Shown here: in pieces, positions 10,118-21,097 of the stretch
Position numbering within the stretch: position 1 is the stretch's first letter
How the letters are laid out: the number at the start of each line of letters is the position of its first letter
Origin: Progne subis subis
Lineage: Eukaryota; Chordata; Aves; Passeriformes; Hirundinidae
Reading direction: 5' to 3'
Assembly (NCBI GenBank): GCA_022316685.1
Contig: JAKJHU010001325.1
Location: 16,980 to 80,979, forward strand
DNA: 64,000 nt
Notes under the pieces: model-generated
The model's input: the letters and a program-made list of their open reading frames with translations, nothing else
What the model was told of the DNA's origin: nothing
Databases searched by the model: none
Translations under genes and position numbers: made by a program

Positions 10118-10549
10118 TTAAATTCTGATAGACGGAGGGGTTTGCAGGGTTGTGTGTAGTCTGTAATAGGGGAAGGACGTTTCGCTCCAGCCGCACCTAG
10201 CCTGTCATTCCCGAAAGAGTTGAACAGAGCTAGAAAGCAAGGGGGGCGACTCGAATTTCCCACAAACTGCACACGCCTAGGTGATAAGCACCCCCATACT
10301 CAATTGAGGGTTCTGTCTTCAGAATTTCACAAAAGATCTCTTAGTGCAAAAAGGGGAAACTGGTTTAGTGTTTGCGTGTATCTGGACTGTCTGGGAAGGA
10401 AGGGACAACTTGAAGAAACTAATCAGGGCCTCCCAGGCAGGTTTTTGTCTCTTCACCTTCCCAGGGAAGCGAAGGGAAACACAGTAAAGCTGTGTGGTTG
10501 TGTAACTTAAGTCTATACTTCCCTATCGTGGTTTCGGTCCCTTCACAAA
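10118..10549 (+). other. ERV C leader
   Basis: This is untranslated leader between the LTR and gag. No canonical TGG primer-binding site is visible immediately after the LTR (it continues TTAAATTCTGATAG). No other feature was seen. Confidence 0.5.
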
Positions 10550-11565
10550 ATGAATGAGAACCTGAGTATAAAGGTTAAAGCTGACTTCTATGCAATACTT
10601 GTTAAACACAATGCGAAGCCTTCTCCGGGAGGGGGAGAGTGGGCACAACATAATTGGTTTAATTTGGAAAATGTTATTGACGGAGTATGTTCTTTACAAC
10701 ATGAAACAAAATTTAAACAGGGCAGAAATTAAACCTATCCTCTGCTCAGTTTTGGGAGCTTGTCTTTCAGCAGCTGTAGAAAGTTGCTTTAAGCAAAGAA
10801 GTGAGAAAAAGCTATAATAGACTCCCTTCAAAACCTAGTTGAAATTTTGCAAAAACAATTAAATGAAGAAAGGAATGAGATCTATACATTGAGAGCTGCC
10901 CTTAGAGCAGAACATGTTAAGAACTCCTATAATGTTGATTCCTCTGTGGAGGCAGAGAAAAAAAGAGACTCCTCACATTAAACAGATTTATCCCCATAAG
11001 GAATTCAAAGCAGTTAAAAACTGTGGGGAAATCTGCTGTCCTCACTTGAGACCCTTGGTTAAAACAGAATATAATTACATAAATGATGAAGATTTTGAGC
11101 CATATACCATACAGTGCTACCGAATTGGCTAAGCTAAAAAAGGAATATGGGTGCCCCCCACAAGAATCTGAGACAGAGTATGTCTTCCGAGTGTCTCTCA
11201 CTGGAGGAGACCAAATTAAATTAACTGAACAGGGGGCCAGTGGATACTGGGGACATGGAGTTTTCTTATCAGCAGGAGACAAACATATTTCATGGTCCCT
11301 GACTCAGTTTTCAGGGGGACTTAGCCCCTTAGAAAGACGTGATCTTTTGGCTACAATTGGTGGCCCTGACCAACTGCTAGAAAACATTCACAAAGCTGCC
11401 TGCTTGCAAGTGATACATGAAAGAAAATGAATTTCTGGTTATGAATCACTAAAGCAATTACCTGTGCAGCCTGAACTGATGACCCCTTTAATTCAGGGCC
11501 TTCCAGAACCACTCAAACCTACAGCAATTACTTCACAAAAAAAACCATAACGGATTTAGGTCCTG
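10550..11565 (+). pseudogene. gag: ERV C gag (matrix and capsid N-terminal parts)
   Basis: The reading starts at ATG 10550 (M-N-E-N-L-S), shifts frame near 10730, and continues through a Gln/Glu/Asn-rich, coiled-coil-like stretch. A capsid-like block follows at 11083-11430 with the visible landmarks S-E-T-E-Y-V-F-R-V-S and G-Y-W-G-H-G-V-F. Such blocks occur in Gag of passerine ERVs. In copy 1 an A-run with five instead of six A's (about 10807) truncates the second frame. Copy 2 keeps a 180-codon frame across the same place. No zinc knuckle was found downstream. Confidence 0.65.
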
Positions 11566-12930
11566 TAGAGAGGCTGGATAGATTTATTGGAAACCCGAGC
11601 AACCAGACTGGATCTACCGATCCTGGGTTTACTCTATAATCAACCCCCTCTCAGCTGCCAGCTTCTCAATCTAATTGATCTGCTGGTGATCGTAAAGTTT
11701 GGGCATGAAGTCAGCTTGCAACAGATCTCATTAATTACAGTAGAAAGTATGGACCTGTAAAAACCTCAGAGGACACTTCTACTAGGCTTTCCCAAGGGTA
11801 CAAACATTCCCCCACCCTAGCTCAAGATGCCCAAGAGTAGTTAGAAAAAATATGAAATAGAAGAAGTGGGAGATGTCCAACAGAAAATAATCTCCCACTT
11901 AGAAAGTCTTGATTTGCAAATTCCCTCTGAAAAAAAAATCCAAAAATCTTCACATGAAGTGAAATTTTTGGGAATTTAGTGGAAGGGAGGTATGACATGT
12001 ATCCCACCTGATACACTAACTTTTTTAGATCAGATCAGAATCCAGTAAAGATCTTCAACAAGCTCAAGGACTGTTAATGTTCTGGAGTAAGCACATTTCA
12101 GATTTTTCAATAATTGCTAGACCTCTTTATGATTTGCTGGGAAAAGGAGCAAAATGGAAATGGACCGCTTCTCAGGAAGAAGCAATGCCATTGTTGATTT
12201 TTGAAGCAACTGCTCAGCAAGCCCTTGACCCTATTCACCCTACAGACCCTTTCCAGGTGGAATGGGGTTTTGCCTCTTCACATACGTACACATACGCCAG
12301 CGGGGGTCCTGGGTATCCAATGTGATCTGTGGGTTTTTTATTCCCATGGTTTCAAAGATGCTGAAAAAAAAGATACACCATCTGGGGAAAAGGGTTGTTT
12401 GTGGTTAGCTTAGCTCTCATAGAAGTGGAAAAAATTGCACGACAACCAATTGTATTGAGAGGCCTTTTCAAAGTTAACAAGGCAGTCACTGCTGGGACAG
12501 GGTGGCCCAGGGGGCCTCAGTGAGAAAGTGGTATGCTCAGATTGAACATTACTGTAACATCTTCTCAGTAACTGAAGAAGCTGTGAAAGGTGTGAATGAT
12601 AGATGGGGGGTAAATGGGTGCCCCAAAAACATTGCTTTTTACCCTACAGCTCCAAGCGTAATTCCCTCACCATAGGGACCAAATGATTCCAAGAATCCAG
12701 CATATTACCCTGGACAACCTGTTTTGGTGGACCTCCCTACTGTAGGGGAAATACCACTAGTGCTAAAAACTCCTTTGAATAATTATGCATGGGTAGTCTC
12801 TGACGCCCTAGGGAAAGAGCATCGGATAAATTACACACTGGACAATTCCACCATTCTAATTTTCTGCCTCTTGGTGGCAGATTTTGTTGTGTTTACTTTT
12901 CACAGGGGAACTCCAAGGGACATGAAGATC
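11566..12930 (+). pseudogene. pol: ERV C pol remnants (RT thumb, integrase C-terminal end)
   Basis: Around 11965-12290 the sequence reads as an RT thumb/connection region: K-F-L-G-I, then a Phe-Trp-Ser-Lys-His motif, then A-R-P-L-Y-D-L-L and K-W-K-W. Around 12700-12830 it reads as the C-terminal end of pol (Pro-Gly-Gln-Pro-Val-Leu-Val, then Tyr-Ala-Trp-Val-Val). Protease, the YVDD palm and the catalytic integrase core are not found, and stops are frequent. The element could not have supplied its own enzymes. Confidence 0.55.
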
Positions 12931-13029
12931 ACATAAACACTGATAAAATTAGTGATACTTTTCTGCATCCTACCACAACCCCATGGCCAAAAACTAGCTG
13001 AGTTTGAATTTTAAATACTAATTAATAAA

Positions 13030-14275
13030 TTGGTTGCCACAACTAGAGATTTGACCAAATTACAACAACCACTGCAGTCGTCCTTATAGGCTTTGGGAAC
13101 ACATCAGTGGTTATTATCAAACTTATTACCAAATTGGGAAAAGGTATATGTAAATGATCACAAATTGGTAATTGATGCACTCAGTGCTACACAAAACAAT
13201 GTTTCTTTGTCCCTCAGCTGTATCCAGGCTCAATTGTGGATGCAGTCAGTTGCTGCCTCTTTTATAAGAGAAGGTGAAGAAGGCACTTTTCCTACTGAAA
13301 TTCGGAAAATAATTTGGGAAAGTGCCACGGATTTTGAAAGGTATTTCCAATCCTGGTGGAACTTAGTGAATTTTACTTACAATCCCATTACAAACATGGC
13401 CACAGCTTTTGTGTTAATGTAATGTCTCAGTGCATTTGATATTCCATATCGTTGCGTTAGGGCTGAATTATGATGGAGCTATTCTCTATCTTTCTGAGCA
13501 TAGGGAATGGGCCCGTCAAATTGGTGAGAAATGGCCAACTGTTAACTTAGAATCCTGTATTGTCCGAGAACAACAAAGGTTCATCTGTGAAAGTAATGCA
13601 ATTATAGCCCAAGACATTTGTCTGGACACAGAGCAAAATATCTGTCATTTTGAAATTTATCCTAACGAGGCCCCTGGAACAGTCCTTATATATAAAAGTA
13701 ATGGTTGTGTATGCTTTAGAACTGCTTGTGATATGGTATTTGCAGAAAACGTAGTAGTGGATGTCAAAAATCATTCAAATTTTTGTGCTTGTCATTTTAC
13801 TAAAATTACAAGATGTGTTTTTTTTTATAAAGCTCCAATTACCTCTCATTACCTTTTGCAATCAAATTAAACACTGATTCACCTACTCCCATTGGAATGA
13901 ACCTTACTTTGGTAAAGCAACTGTTGCTTCATCAGGACTTAATACAAATTTTGGAAAAGATCAAGAAAGACAGACAGAAAACCCTGGTAACTGTTCATAA
14001 TGTGAAAGAAATACATTGTGTTATAGAAAGGGTAAGAAAAGATGTCGAGCACAGGTGGTAGGATGCTCTTTTTGGGCGGTCACCTCCTGCTACAAGTGTC
14101 CTGAACAAATTGTGTCATCCCATCATTGTCCTTTTGATTTTAGTTTTAATTGGTTTTGTTTTATCAGCAATCTTATTCATTATGAATTGGAGAATGATGA
14201 AATGGTTAACACGGTTGACATCCATAATTAATCCTCATAACCTGGCCAATGTCCTCTCCCCTATGGACACACCCT
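13030..14275 (+). pseudogene. env: ERV C env remnant
   Basis: Two long open blocks, 13093-13422 and 13430-13870, continue in shifted frames to about 14275. The second block has many cysteines (C-I-V, F-I-C-E-S, D-I-C-L-D, N-I-C-H-F, then C-V-C and C-A-C-H-F) and potential N-glycosylation sites (N-V-S, N-F-T). Near 14110-14200 a ~25-residue hydrophobic run followed by Met-Asn-Trp and basic residues fits a membrane anchor and cytoplasmic tail. This is the order of a retroviral surface-transmembrane protein. Frameshifts at 13422/13430 and after 13870 disable it. It is better preserved than pol. Confidence 0.6.
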
Positions 14276-14636
14276 AAGGCTATTGACAGAAGGCAATTAT
14301 AAAATTTGAATGTGTGTTTTGAAATTATTTTCTCTTGTAATCTTGTGAGAATTACTTTTGATTTTTTTGTGATTTGTTTTGAAAAAAATATTTTAATTAA
14401 TACTGATTGTATTATTGTTTTGATTATTTGTGATTTGTTTGATCGTTGGAATTAATATTATAATTGTTTATTGTTCCCTTTTCCTCTTCTACTTTTCCTT
14501 CTTTCTCTCTCTCTACATACTGTCTCAGTTTCTTGGGATATACTACCGATGTTGATGAGTCCTGAAGACTTCACAACGACATTGTGGAACCCTGCTGAAG
14601 AAGATCACTTGAAGACAATCGTGAGTCACAGGGTGG
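14276..14636 (+). other. ERV C pre-LTR region
   Basis: AT-rich sequence (14290-14470), then a CT-rich stretch, between env and the 3' LTR. No ORF or clear polypurine tract is evident directly before 14637. Confidence 0.5.
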
Positions 14637-15518
14637 TGTAAGAGTCAGTCTGAAGTTCCCCACATTTGCCTCACGATCATCATAAGGACCCCGAGGACCC
14701 CACTGCAGTTCTGGCCTGCTCGAGGTGGATGTTTGCCAATCATCCACAGGTGCATTTTCCTGTGTCACCACGCCACGCTACACTGGCTTTGAGCAGTGTA
14801 ATGGCAAATCTGTACCTGACATTTGTACCTGCTTCACTGCCCCTACTTCATGACAACAGCCTATGAATTTCCCCACCTCTTGGCCAAGTGGACTTTCTGG
14901 GGTAACTTTGGTGGTTCCCCCACGGAAGATCCCTCATCTGCTCCACAACCACCGTGACAGACAGAGATCAAAGCCCCCTTCCAAGGACTGAGATTGAGAC
15001 CCCTATATGAAGCCCCTTTCAAGGACTGAGACATCAGACCCCGACAACCCCAATACAGGGGGCTGGGGCTGTCTTAACCAAAGCAAGATGTTTGGCTGCA
15101 GGTGTGGTCCTTAGACCAAGAAGACAATGGCTCTCGCTTACTGCTGAGAACATGGACTACCTGTTCCCCCTCGGTGGCTTCAACAGACTTTCCTGTTCCC
15201 CCCGCGATGAAGGACTACAATAAAAACCCCTGAGTTAACCAGAGATTTTGAGAGACTCTCCCCAACGTGACAGGCGGATCCACTGACCGGACCATGAGGA
15301 CTTTGTCTCCACATTTGGTAGCTATATCCCCTCTTTCCTCTCTCTCTTTCTCTATCTTCCTCTCTCTCTCTTTATCCCTTTATTGATTTGCTGTGGTCAA
15401 TCAATAAAAGGTGCATTTGTTTTGATTCATACTGAAATCCCTGCCTGTGTTGTGTTTTGCACTCTGAGATCATTAAACAAACCATCGCGACCCCCGCTCG
15501 TACGAGCGGATCATGACA
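14637..15518 (+). repeat. ERV C 3' LTR
   Basis: 882 bp, homologous to 9239-10117, TGTAAGAG...ATCATGACA. Its U5 end contains the 16-bp perfect palindrome CCGCTCGTACGAGCGG (about 15494-15509). It differs from the 5' LTR mainly in the first 270 bp. Confidence 0.85.
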
Positions 15519-15928
15519 TAAGGCTGGAGAGGAAACCACTGGACAGGATATGGTAAACAATTGACGGAAAATTGAGCAAACATAAACTTCTTACACAAGC
15601 AAAATTGCCTGAGAATTTAAAAATCAGCAAAAATGACAGAGGAGCCCTGCCTTTCCCCAGCGACCACCATAAACAATGAAAAATTGAAAGCAGACATCAC
15701 CACGAAGAATGGAAACTAAACATCACAACAAAGGATAGAAACTGGGAGGGAATTATTAACATGAGCATGTATAAATACCTGCAAAATTAATATCTGGGGT
15801 ACGTATTGGTGGAGCTCAGACTCCCCACATACCCCAGCGATGGCTTGCCCGCTTTTTGCCGAACAGAAAATTAATAAATTGCTTAATCTGAAAATGGAAT
15901 AAAGGCGTATCTCTCCTCATTTATAACA
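15519..15928 (+). repeat. ERV B 5' LTR, second part
   Basis: This is the continuation of the LTR split by provirus C; the first five bases TAAGG are the duplicated target. It contains a TATA-like GTATAAATAC (about 15769), AATAAA (about 15897) and an end at TTATAACA (15928), three bases before the primer site. Confidence 0.65.
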
Positions 15929-15931
15929 ATC

Positions 15932-15949
15932 TGGTGACTCCAACGTGAT
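15932..15949 (+). promoter_or_regulatory. ERV B primer-binding site, tRNA-Trp type
   Basis: TGGTGACTCCAACGTGAT matches the complement of the vertebrate tRNA-Trp 3' end at 16 of 18 positions. tRNA-Trp is the primer used by avian leukosis-type viruses. Confidence 0.75.
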
Positions 15950-16058
15950 GCTCTGCTTCCCGGGGGGAAAAAGGCTGATTCCAGGGGGCCGCCCCACTAA
16001 CGTGGCTCTGGGAGCAGTCTGAACCCACCGGCAAGCCAGAGAATAAAAATGACAAAAA

Positions 16059-16068
16059 TCAGGTAAGG
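16059..16068 (+). promoter_or_regulatory. ERV B leader splice donor
   Basis: TCAG|GTAAGG (GT at 16063-16064) is a strong consensus donor about 115 bp after the primer site, where retroviruses place the donor used for env mRNA. Confidence 0.55.
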
Positions 16069-16430
16069 AATTTGAGCTCCCTGGTAATACTGCAGTAAAA
16101 TAAAATCACCTGTAAATCTAGAAGATCCAGGCAAGAAGACTGGGCTGAAAGTATCGTTTGGTTGGGTGGGCTATGATTGGTGTGTGTGTGAGATGTGACC
16201 GAGTCACAAAGTGAGAGCGGAGTCCTTCCAACCTTGGTTCCGACTTCCCGCGAGGGGATCAGCGGGTGAACGGACAAAGCGAGTGAAGGGATTTCTAATA
16301 AAGATCAGTGGGCTGGAGACATTGACTGAAGGGATCTCTAAAGATCGGGGGCCAGAGGCACTGATTGAGGGAATTTTTATTATTGAAATCATTAGCTGGA
16401 GGCATCAGAGGGAACACCAGTCCGGGTAAA

Positions 16431-17118
16431 ATGGGTCAATGTTCAGGCAAGGACCTAGGGGCTGGCACGGACTGGTGGAGTAGCAAAGGGCCAGGAGGGG
16501 GCCAAGGTACAGGAAAGAAAGGGAGAACTTTAGTAGATATACCTCAGGACAGTCCCCTGGGTTTAATGTGTAAATGTTAGAATGAATGGGAATCTAGAAA
16601 AAGGAAAAGTAAGGAGAAAATTATACCGTACAGTAAAATGGACTAAGGAAATGATACCACCTGATAATTTGTTTTGGCCAATGTATGGGTCATTTGAGGG
16701 TTGGATTTGTCAAGCTTCAAACAGATATGTAAATAAGAAGGAACCTTTTAATCAGGAAGAGAGTGGTTATACTGTCCTGTGGCATGGGTCTTGGCCTTCT
16801 TCATTATTCACTTTAAAGACCAAGGAGGAGGGGAAAAAAAAAATCATCTGCTGGGACCCCCGGGAGATGCGAAATGGCCAAATGTGGCCCCTAACTGGGA
16901 CCACAATAATGACCAGGATAGGCAGAGCATGGTGGATCTCAGGAACATGATTATTCAAGAGATCCAGGAAGCAATCCCTAGAGGACAGAACATCAACAAG
17001 GCCTTTAGTGGTCACCAGGGAAAAGATGAGTTCCTGATTGACTGGTTAGAAAGGATGAGAAGGAATACACAAATGTACTCAGGGTTGGACCCTGACACAG
17101 GCATTAATAAAAACACAG
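16431..17118 (+). pseudogene. gag: ERV B gag, matrix to capsid (5' half)
   Basis: The ATG at 16431 gives M-G-Q, a myristoylation-type Gag start, then reads to D-S-P-L-G-L-M before a TAG near 16578. The next frame (16582-16950) carries a matrix-like segment with F-W-P-M-Y-G-S-F-E and W-I-C-Q. A third frame (about 16930-17118) reads through the major homology region of capsid (G-H-Q-G-K-D-E-F, W-L-E-R-M-R-R-N-T). Gag builds the virion shell; this one needs three frames and has a stop, so it is dead. LTR G interrupts it at 17119. Confidence 0.75.
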
Positions 17119-18416
17119 TGCTGCATTGCGCTCTGTGTTATTTGTTTTCATATTGTGTTTTATGTTATTTATTTTCGTTGTAATGGTTTGTTCTGCACTC
17201 CCCTGTTCTCCTGAGAAATGTTACGTTCCGAGGTTTGTCCCTGCCCCTCTTCCCTGTCAATCCTCCCATATTCCTCCCAGTCCCCTCCTACGGGCCCTGT
17301 CTGTCATTGGATTGTTCCTCCCGGCTTCTAGAGAGTTCAGGTAAGGGCATGGAGTGATAGGGTGGGAGCCGAGGCGGTTCCTCCCTTTATGTTCCCATTG
17401 GTTTCTTTAAATGTCCCTCCAACACTGTTCCACTCCCACCTTGTCCCTCATTGGATGTTGGTTTGTCTCCTCCCTTAGTCCTTCCCCTGTGTTTAATCCT
17501 GGAGCTCCCCGCCCCAGGAGGCTCGGCTGGAGACATTCCCTAAGGTTCAGATGTCCCCGTGTGGGACTGAACAAACACCTTGAACTTTTCCCTCCAACTG
17601 AGTCCAAATCTTCCCTCCATCTTTGGCGAGGTCTCTCCCCTGGTAAGGGGAAAACCCCCTTTGCTGATCCTCTGGCTCCCAAAATCCAGAGGAATGCTCC
17701 CCTGTTAGAGTCCAGGGAATTCCTTTGGCTGCCCTGGAGGGTCAGAGACCTGGACAGGGGGTCTGGGACCCTGGCACAGAGCTCAGAGGGACATTGGCTT
17801 TGATCTCCATATATGGGAAAGGCTTCCTGCACTGCGGGAAGGATTGCAGGCCACAGGAGTGTGAAAGAGAGGAGTTCAGCTTATCACAGGGTGAGAAAAC
17901 AGTAGATTTGGGTTTTTAGTATGGAAGTGAATGGGGGCAAGATGGAGGATTTGGGGCGTTGTCTCCTGCTTCTTCTTTCTTCTTCCCTCATTCCGTTTTC
18001 TGCAGTGACAGTGGCACAAAGTAGTTTAAGGAGATTGGGTCAAAGTAGGGATGAGCTTTTTAGGATAAGTGATAGGTATTGGCAAATAATGATAAATAAA
18101 GAACACGTAACAATTAGTATAAAAGATAGCGACAGCCCAGTGCAGGAAGAGTCGCCAGATGTCCGAGCAGCTGCACAGACCTTAGCTGGGCACTGAGAGA
18201 ATTGTAAGATAAGAAACAATAAACAAAGCACAACCTTGAAAAATCAGAACCTGAAGACTCTGTCTCTTTGTTGTGTCTGGCTCAGAGCTTTGCAGGAGGC
18301 AAAAAGACTCTAAAACCACCTGAACCTCGGAACAAAAACCGAGATTCCCCGACTGATGGCAGTGTCCGAGCTAGCCTCGGTGGACGGAGCGCTGCTCCGA
18401 GAAGGACACGGCGACA
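17119..18416 (+). mobile_element. LTR G inserted in ERV B gag
   Basis: It begins TGCTGCATTGCG and ends GGCGACA, with imperfect 5-bp flanks CACAG (17114-17118) and CCCAG (18417-18421). Gag coding trace is present on both sides and absent inside. AATAAA occurs near 18219. The 17700-18330 part has an antisense relative at about 35310-35930. Boundaries are approximate. All frames inside, such as 17407-17832 and 17921-18196, look non-coding. Confidence 0.55.
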
Positions 18417-18777
18417 CCCAGTTTGTGCCAAAATCGTGAAAAGACGTAAGAAAGAAACTCGAGAAGTTAGAGGATTGGCAGCAGAGGGGGTTAAAGGAAT
18501 TGTTAAAGGAAGCACAGAAGGTTTATGTACGGTGAGATGAAGAAAAGGCAAAGGCAGAAGATAAGGTTTTTGTGGTAACAGTGAGGGAAACTCATTAGGG
18601 GAGGTGAATCCCCAGGAAACTTTAAGAAAACCCCTATCAAAACAACAAATGGGAGCTTAAAGAAACCTAAAAATCCCACTTCATTAACCTGCTTTTAGTG
18701 TGGGAAGAAAGGCCGCTTCAAAAGAGACTGCAAAAAGCAGGGGATGGATGAAAAATTGTTTGAAGAACAACAATAGG
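18417..18777 (+). pseudogene. gag: ERV B gag, capsid end and nucleocapsid, to UAG
   Basis: After LTR G, gag coding trace resumes with a charged Lys/Glu-rich helix typical of the capsid C-terminus in gammaretroviruses (about 18440-18560). A zinc-knuckle relative follows at 18690-18731. Its first and second Cys and final Cys are present, but an internal codon is TAG and the expected His is Arg (CGC). Gag ends at TAG 18775-18777, followed by codons for Gly-Gly-Gln. That is the context used for stop-codon readthrough into pol in gammaretroviruses. Confidence 0.7.
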
Positions 18778-19148
18778 GGGGTCAAGGACTCTATATCTTG
18801 GGGACAATAAGAACCCTTTGAACCCTTGGTTCAAAAGAACTCTTGATAAAATTAAAAGTAGGTCACCAAGGAAAAAAAAAAAAGTTATATTTTTAGTCAA
18901 CATGGGGGCAGAAAGGTCAGCAGTTTAAAAATTATTAAGGAAATGTAAGCCAAGACAAGAAATGGCTCAAATAACTGGAGTAAAGGGGGAGGCCTTTAAG
19001 GTCCCCATTATTAAAGATGCATTAATTAATTATTTTTTTAAAAATAGTAATTTATTATTAGGTTCCAAAGCTAAATGTAATCTGTTAGATAGAGATTTAA
19101 TGTTGGCGTTGGGAATTGGTATAAAACCCCAAGATGATTAGTTACAAG
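18778..19148 (+). pseudogene. pro: ERV B protease
   Basis: Following the UAG, the frame reads Gly-Gly-Gln-Gly-Leu-Tyr. The active-site region (about 18890-18925) reads F-L-V-N-M-G-A-E-R-S: the catalytic Asp codon is now Asn (AAC, 18899-18901) and the Thr is Met. An 11-base A-run just upstream varies in reading frame. The C-terminal part reaches the integration point of provirus A at 19148. The enzyme would be inactive. Confidence 0.65.
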
Positions 19149-19700
19149 TGTGAAAAATGCATATTATATGGCTCTACGCAAGATATTTATTATATGTATT
19201 ATGTTGTATTGATTGTTAGTGTTGTATTAATAGTTTGATAGTATGGTGAATGTAGTTTTGTAGTTAAAATGTGGTTTTTGTATGCCAGCCACAGGAAAAC
19301 GTAAATCTTTCAGGGAAAGGGAATTTACTGCTTTCTTATCAGTAGAGACCAAACTCTTCTTGCAGCTTTTTAGACTGGTAGACGCCATAGAGATTAAGGA
19401 AGAGAAGTGATACTGAACAGAAACAACACCTTGTTTAAATGGAATGTATGCATCATGTATGAAATGTATGAATATTCAACAGGCTATTGCTTTTAAGAGA
19501 TAATCCTTTGTTAAGGGGGGTCCTTCTCCGAAGCTTTTCGCTCGGGGAGGCACCCAGACGTCTGTAACTTTGTTTTTATTGTCTCGTATTGTCCTATCTC
19601 TAAAATTGTTCAATTTTTTTACTCTAATTCAATTTTTATAACCATCTTATTTACTATTAAACTTTTAAAATTTTAAAACAAGTGATTGGCGTTTATCACA
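19149..19700 (+). repeat. Provirus A 5' LTR
   Basis: 552 bp, TGTGAAAAATGC...TTTATCACA. AT-rich. The only polyadenylation-like signal noticed is ATTAAA (about 19656). A GC-containing patch GGGGTCCTTCTCCGAAGC (about 19517) probably lies near the start of transcription. It appears identical to 28188-28739 and to the copy 2 5' LTR. Confidence 0.95.
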
Positions 19701-19706
19701 CAATTA

Positions 19707-19724
19707 TGGTAGCAGAGGATGGTT
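19707..19724 (+). promoter_or_regulatory. Provirus A primer-binding site, tRNA-iMet type
   Basis: TGGTAGCAGAGGATGGTT is a perfect 18-base complement of the 3' end of vertebrate initiator-methionine tRNA, six bases after the LTR (four in copy 2). Confidence 0.85.
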
Positions 19725-19953
19725 ATAACACCTCACTGCTGGTGCCTTAGGGGAATTAGAGTGAGGAAGGTGCACCCTGCCCAGTTTGGCAGCCTCTCTT
19801 TGTATTCCCCTGCTGTGACCGGCAGATGCAGGTTACGATCAATGGACAAGAGGAGGCAATAAAACAAAGAAAAGGGAAAAGATTCCCTAAAACCGCGGTA
19901 ATTTGCCCCTAAGACTAAAGTGTACACGAAGACCAAGACCCAAGGACAAAAGG

Positions 19954-19963
19954 ATAGGTAAGT
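19954..19963 (+). promoter_or_regulatory. Provirus A leader splice donor
   Basis: ATAG|GTAAGT is a strong donor 234 bases after the primer site, suited to making a spliced env-position mRNA. Confidence 0.55.
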
Positions 19964-20154
19964 ATTTGTTCGGAGGGGCGGTTAAAGGGGGGATGAATGT
20001 GTGTGAATGAGAGGCGGCTGGTTATCCCAGACCTGCCAAGTGAACGCGGAGTCTCCCATGCTGCGTTTCCGTCTTTTCGCGAGAAAAACGGCCAGTAAAG
20101 AGACGAAGCGAGTGATAAGAAGAGTGAGAGAACCCCCCAGGAAACTGGGACTGA

Positions 20155-20192
<38 letters not shown>

Positions 20193-21097
20193 AAATCTGC
20201 TGGATGGAGGGGATATCCAAGAGCACCGGGAATGGCCAGTAACACCTAAAACTTGTAATGTGTGACTTGAGAGTGAAAGGTACCTTGTTGTTGTTTTGTT
20301 GTGTGAGAGTGAGTCACATAGACCCCCTGGGCGTGCAGGGGAAAACAAAGTGTGAGTGGCATGCATTTGGGGGAAAGTCCCCCCCCTTAAGGGCTAGAGT
20401 AGCCTAAGAGGGTTTCCCTGGAGGGGCAGGAAAACCGTACCAGGGTACGGGGTGTCCCCAGACGCCGCGGGTGCCGAGAGCTCATGAGAGTCCCTGCTTC
20501 CCAGGACTGAGCCAGACGCACCGGAGAGGGTGTGCTGCCGCGGTCTCAGGGAGGAGGCCGTAAACCCATAGCCCGAGGACACCGGGGTGGGGAGTCAGCG
20601 TGGAGGCGAGGCGGGCATCCTGCACACACACACTCATCCCTCTTGCCGAGGCTGCTTCTCTGGGGAGAAGTAGTCAAGCCAGACCGGTGGAAGGCAAAGG
20701 GGTAGGGCCCTGTTCGGGTTGATCCTTGGAAACAAGGAAGGGATACCCCCCAGGTAACCCACTACGGAGTCTTAACCTCTTACCTCTGTTTCAAAAAGTG
20801 AAGAGGGGGACGGTACTAGTGACAGGGCAGTCTGGTCCGGGGTTCGGATTGAAGGTATCCAGCCCGGCGGGGGCTAAGGCGTGGGAAGGCCCTGAGGCCC
20901 GGAAGGGGATGCCAGTACTAGGGACCCTGTCGTGCGCCGCAAAGCGTGTCCAGAGTCTCAGCGGTGAGGCAAGGCGCGGGGGTACAGAGGGGGTGAGGTC
21001 ATTAGGACTCACCTCAAAAGGGGTCAGAAGAGAGTCTGAGCCCCTAGTGTAGTATTTTGTTGTGTGAGAGTGGGTCACACACAAAATATGCCTCAGT

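Larger units (their letters stand above)
9239..15518 (+). mobile_element. ERV C, internally deleted provirus inside the ERV B LTR
   Basis: A 6280-bp element runs from TGTAAGAGTCAG to GATCATGACA, bounded by a perfect 5-bp target duplication TAAGG (9234-9238 and 15519-15523). Two ~880-bp LTRs flank gag, a fragmentary pol and env in normal order. RT palm, RNase H and the integrase core are largely missing. The LTRs differ at roughly two dozen sites in their first 270 bp but far less later. A 5-bp duplication and the gag/env character suggest an avian ERV-L-like or related lineage, but that class assignment is tentative. Confidence 0.85.

Noticed and set aside
17407..18196. Several 90-141-codon frames within LTR G
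   Set aside because: They lie inside an LTR with no domain similarity, and the related antisense copy near 35.7 kb does not keep them.
20160..20249. Lysine-run frames across the 31-base A-run
   Set aside because: Homopolymer artefact in an untranslated leader.
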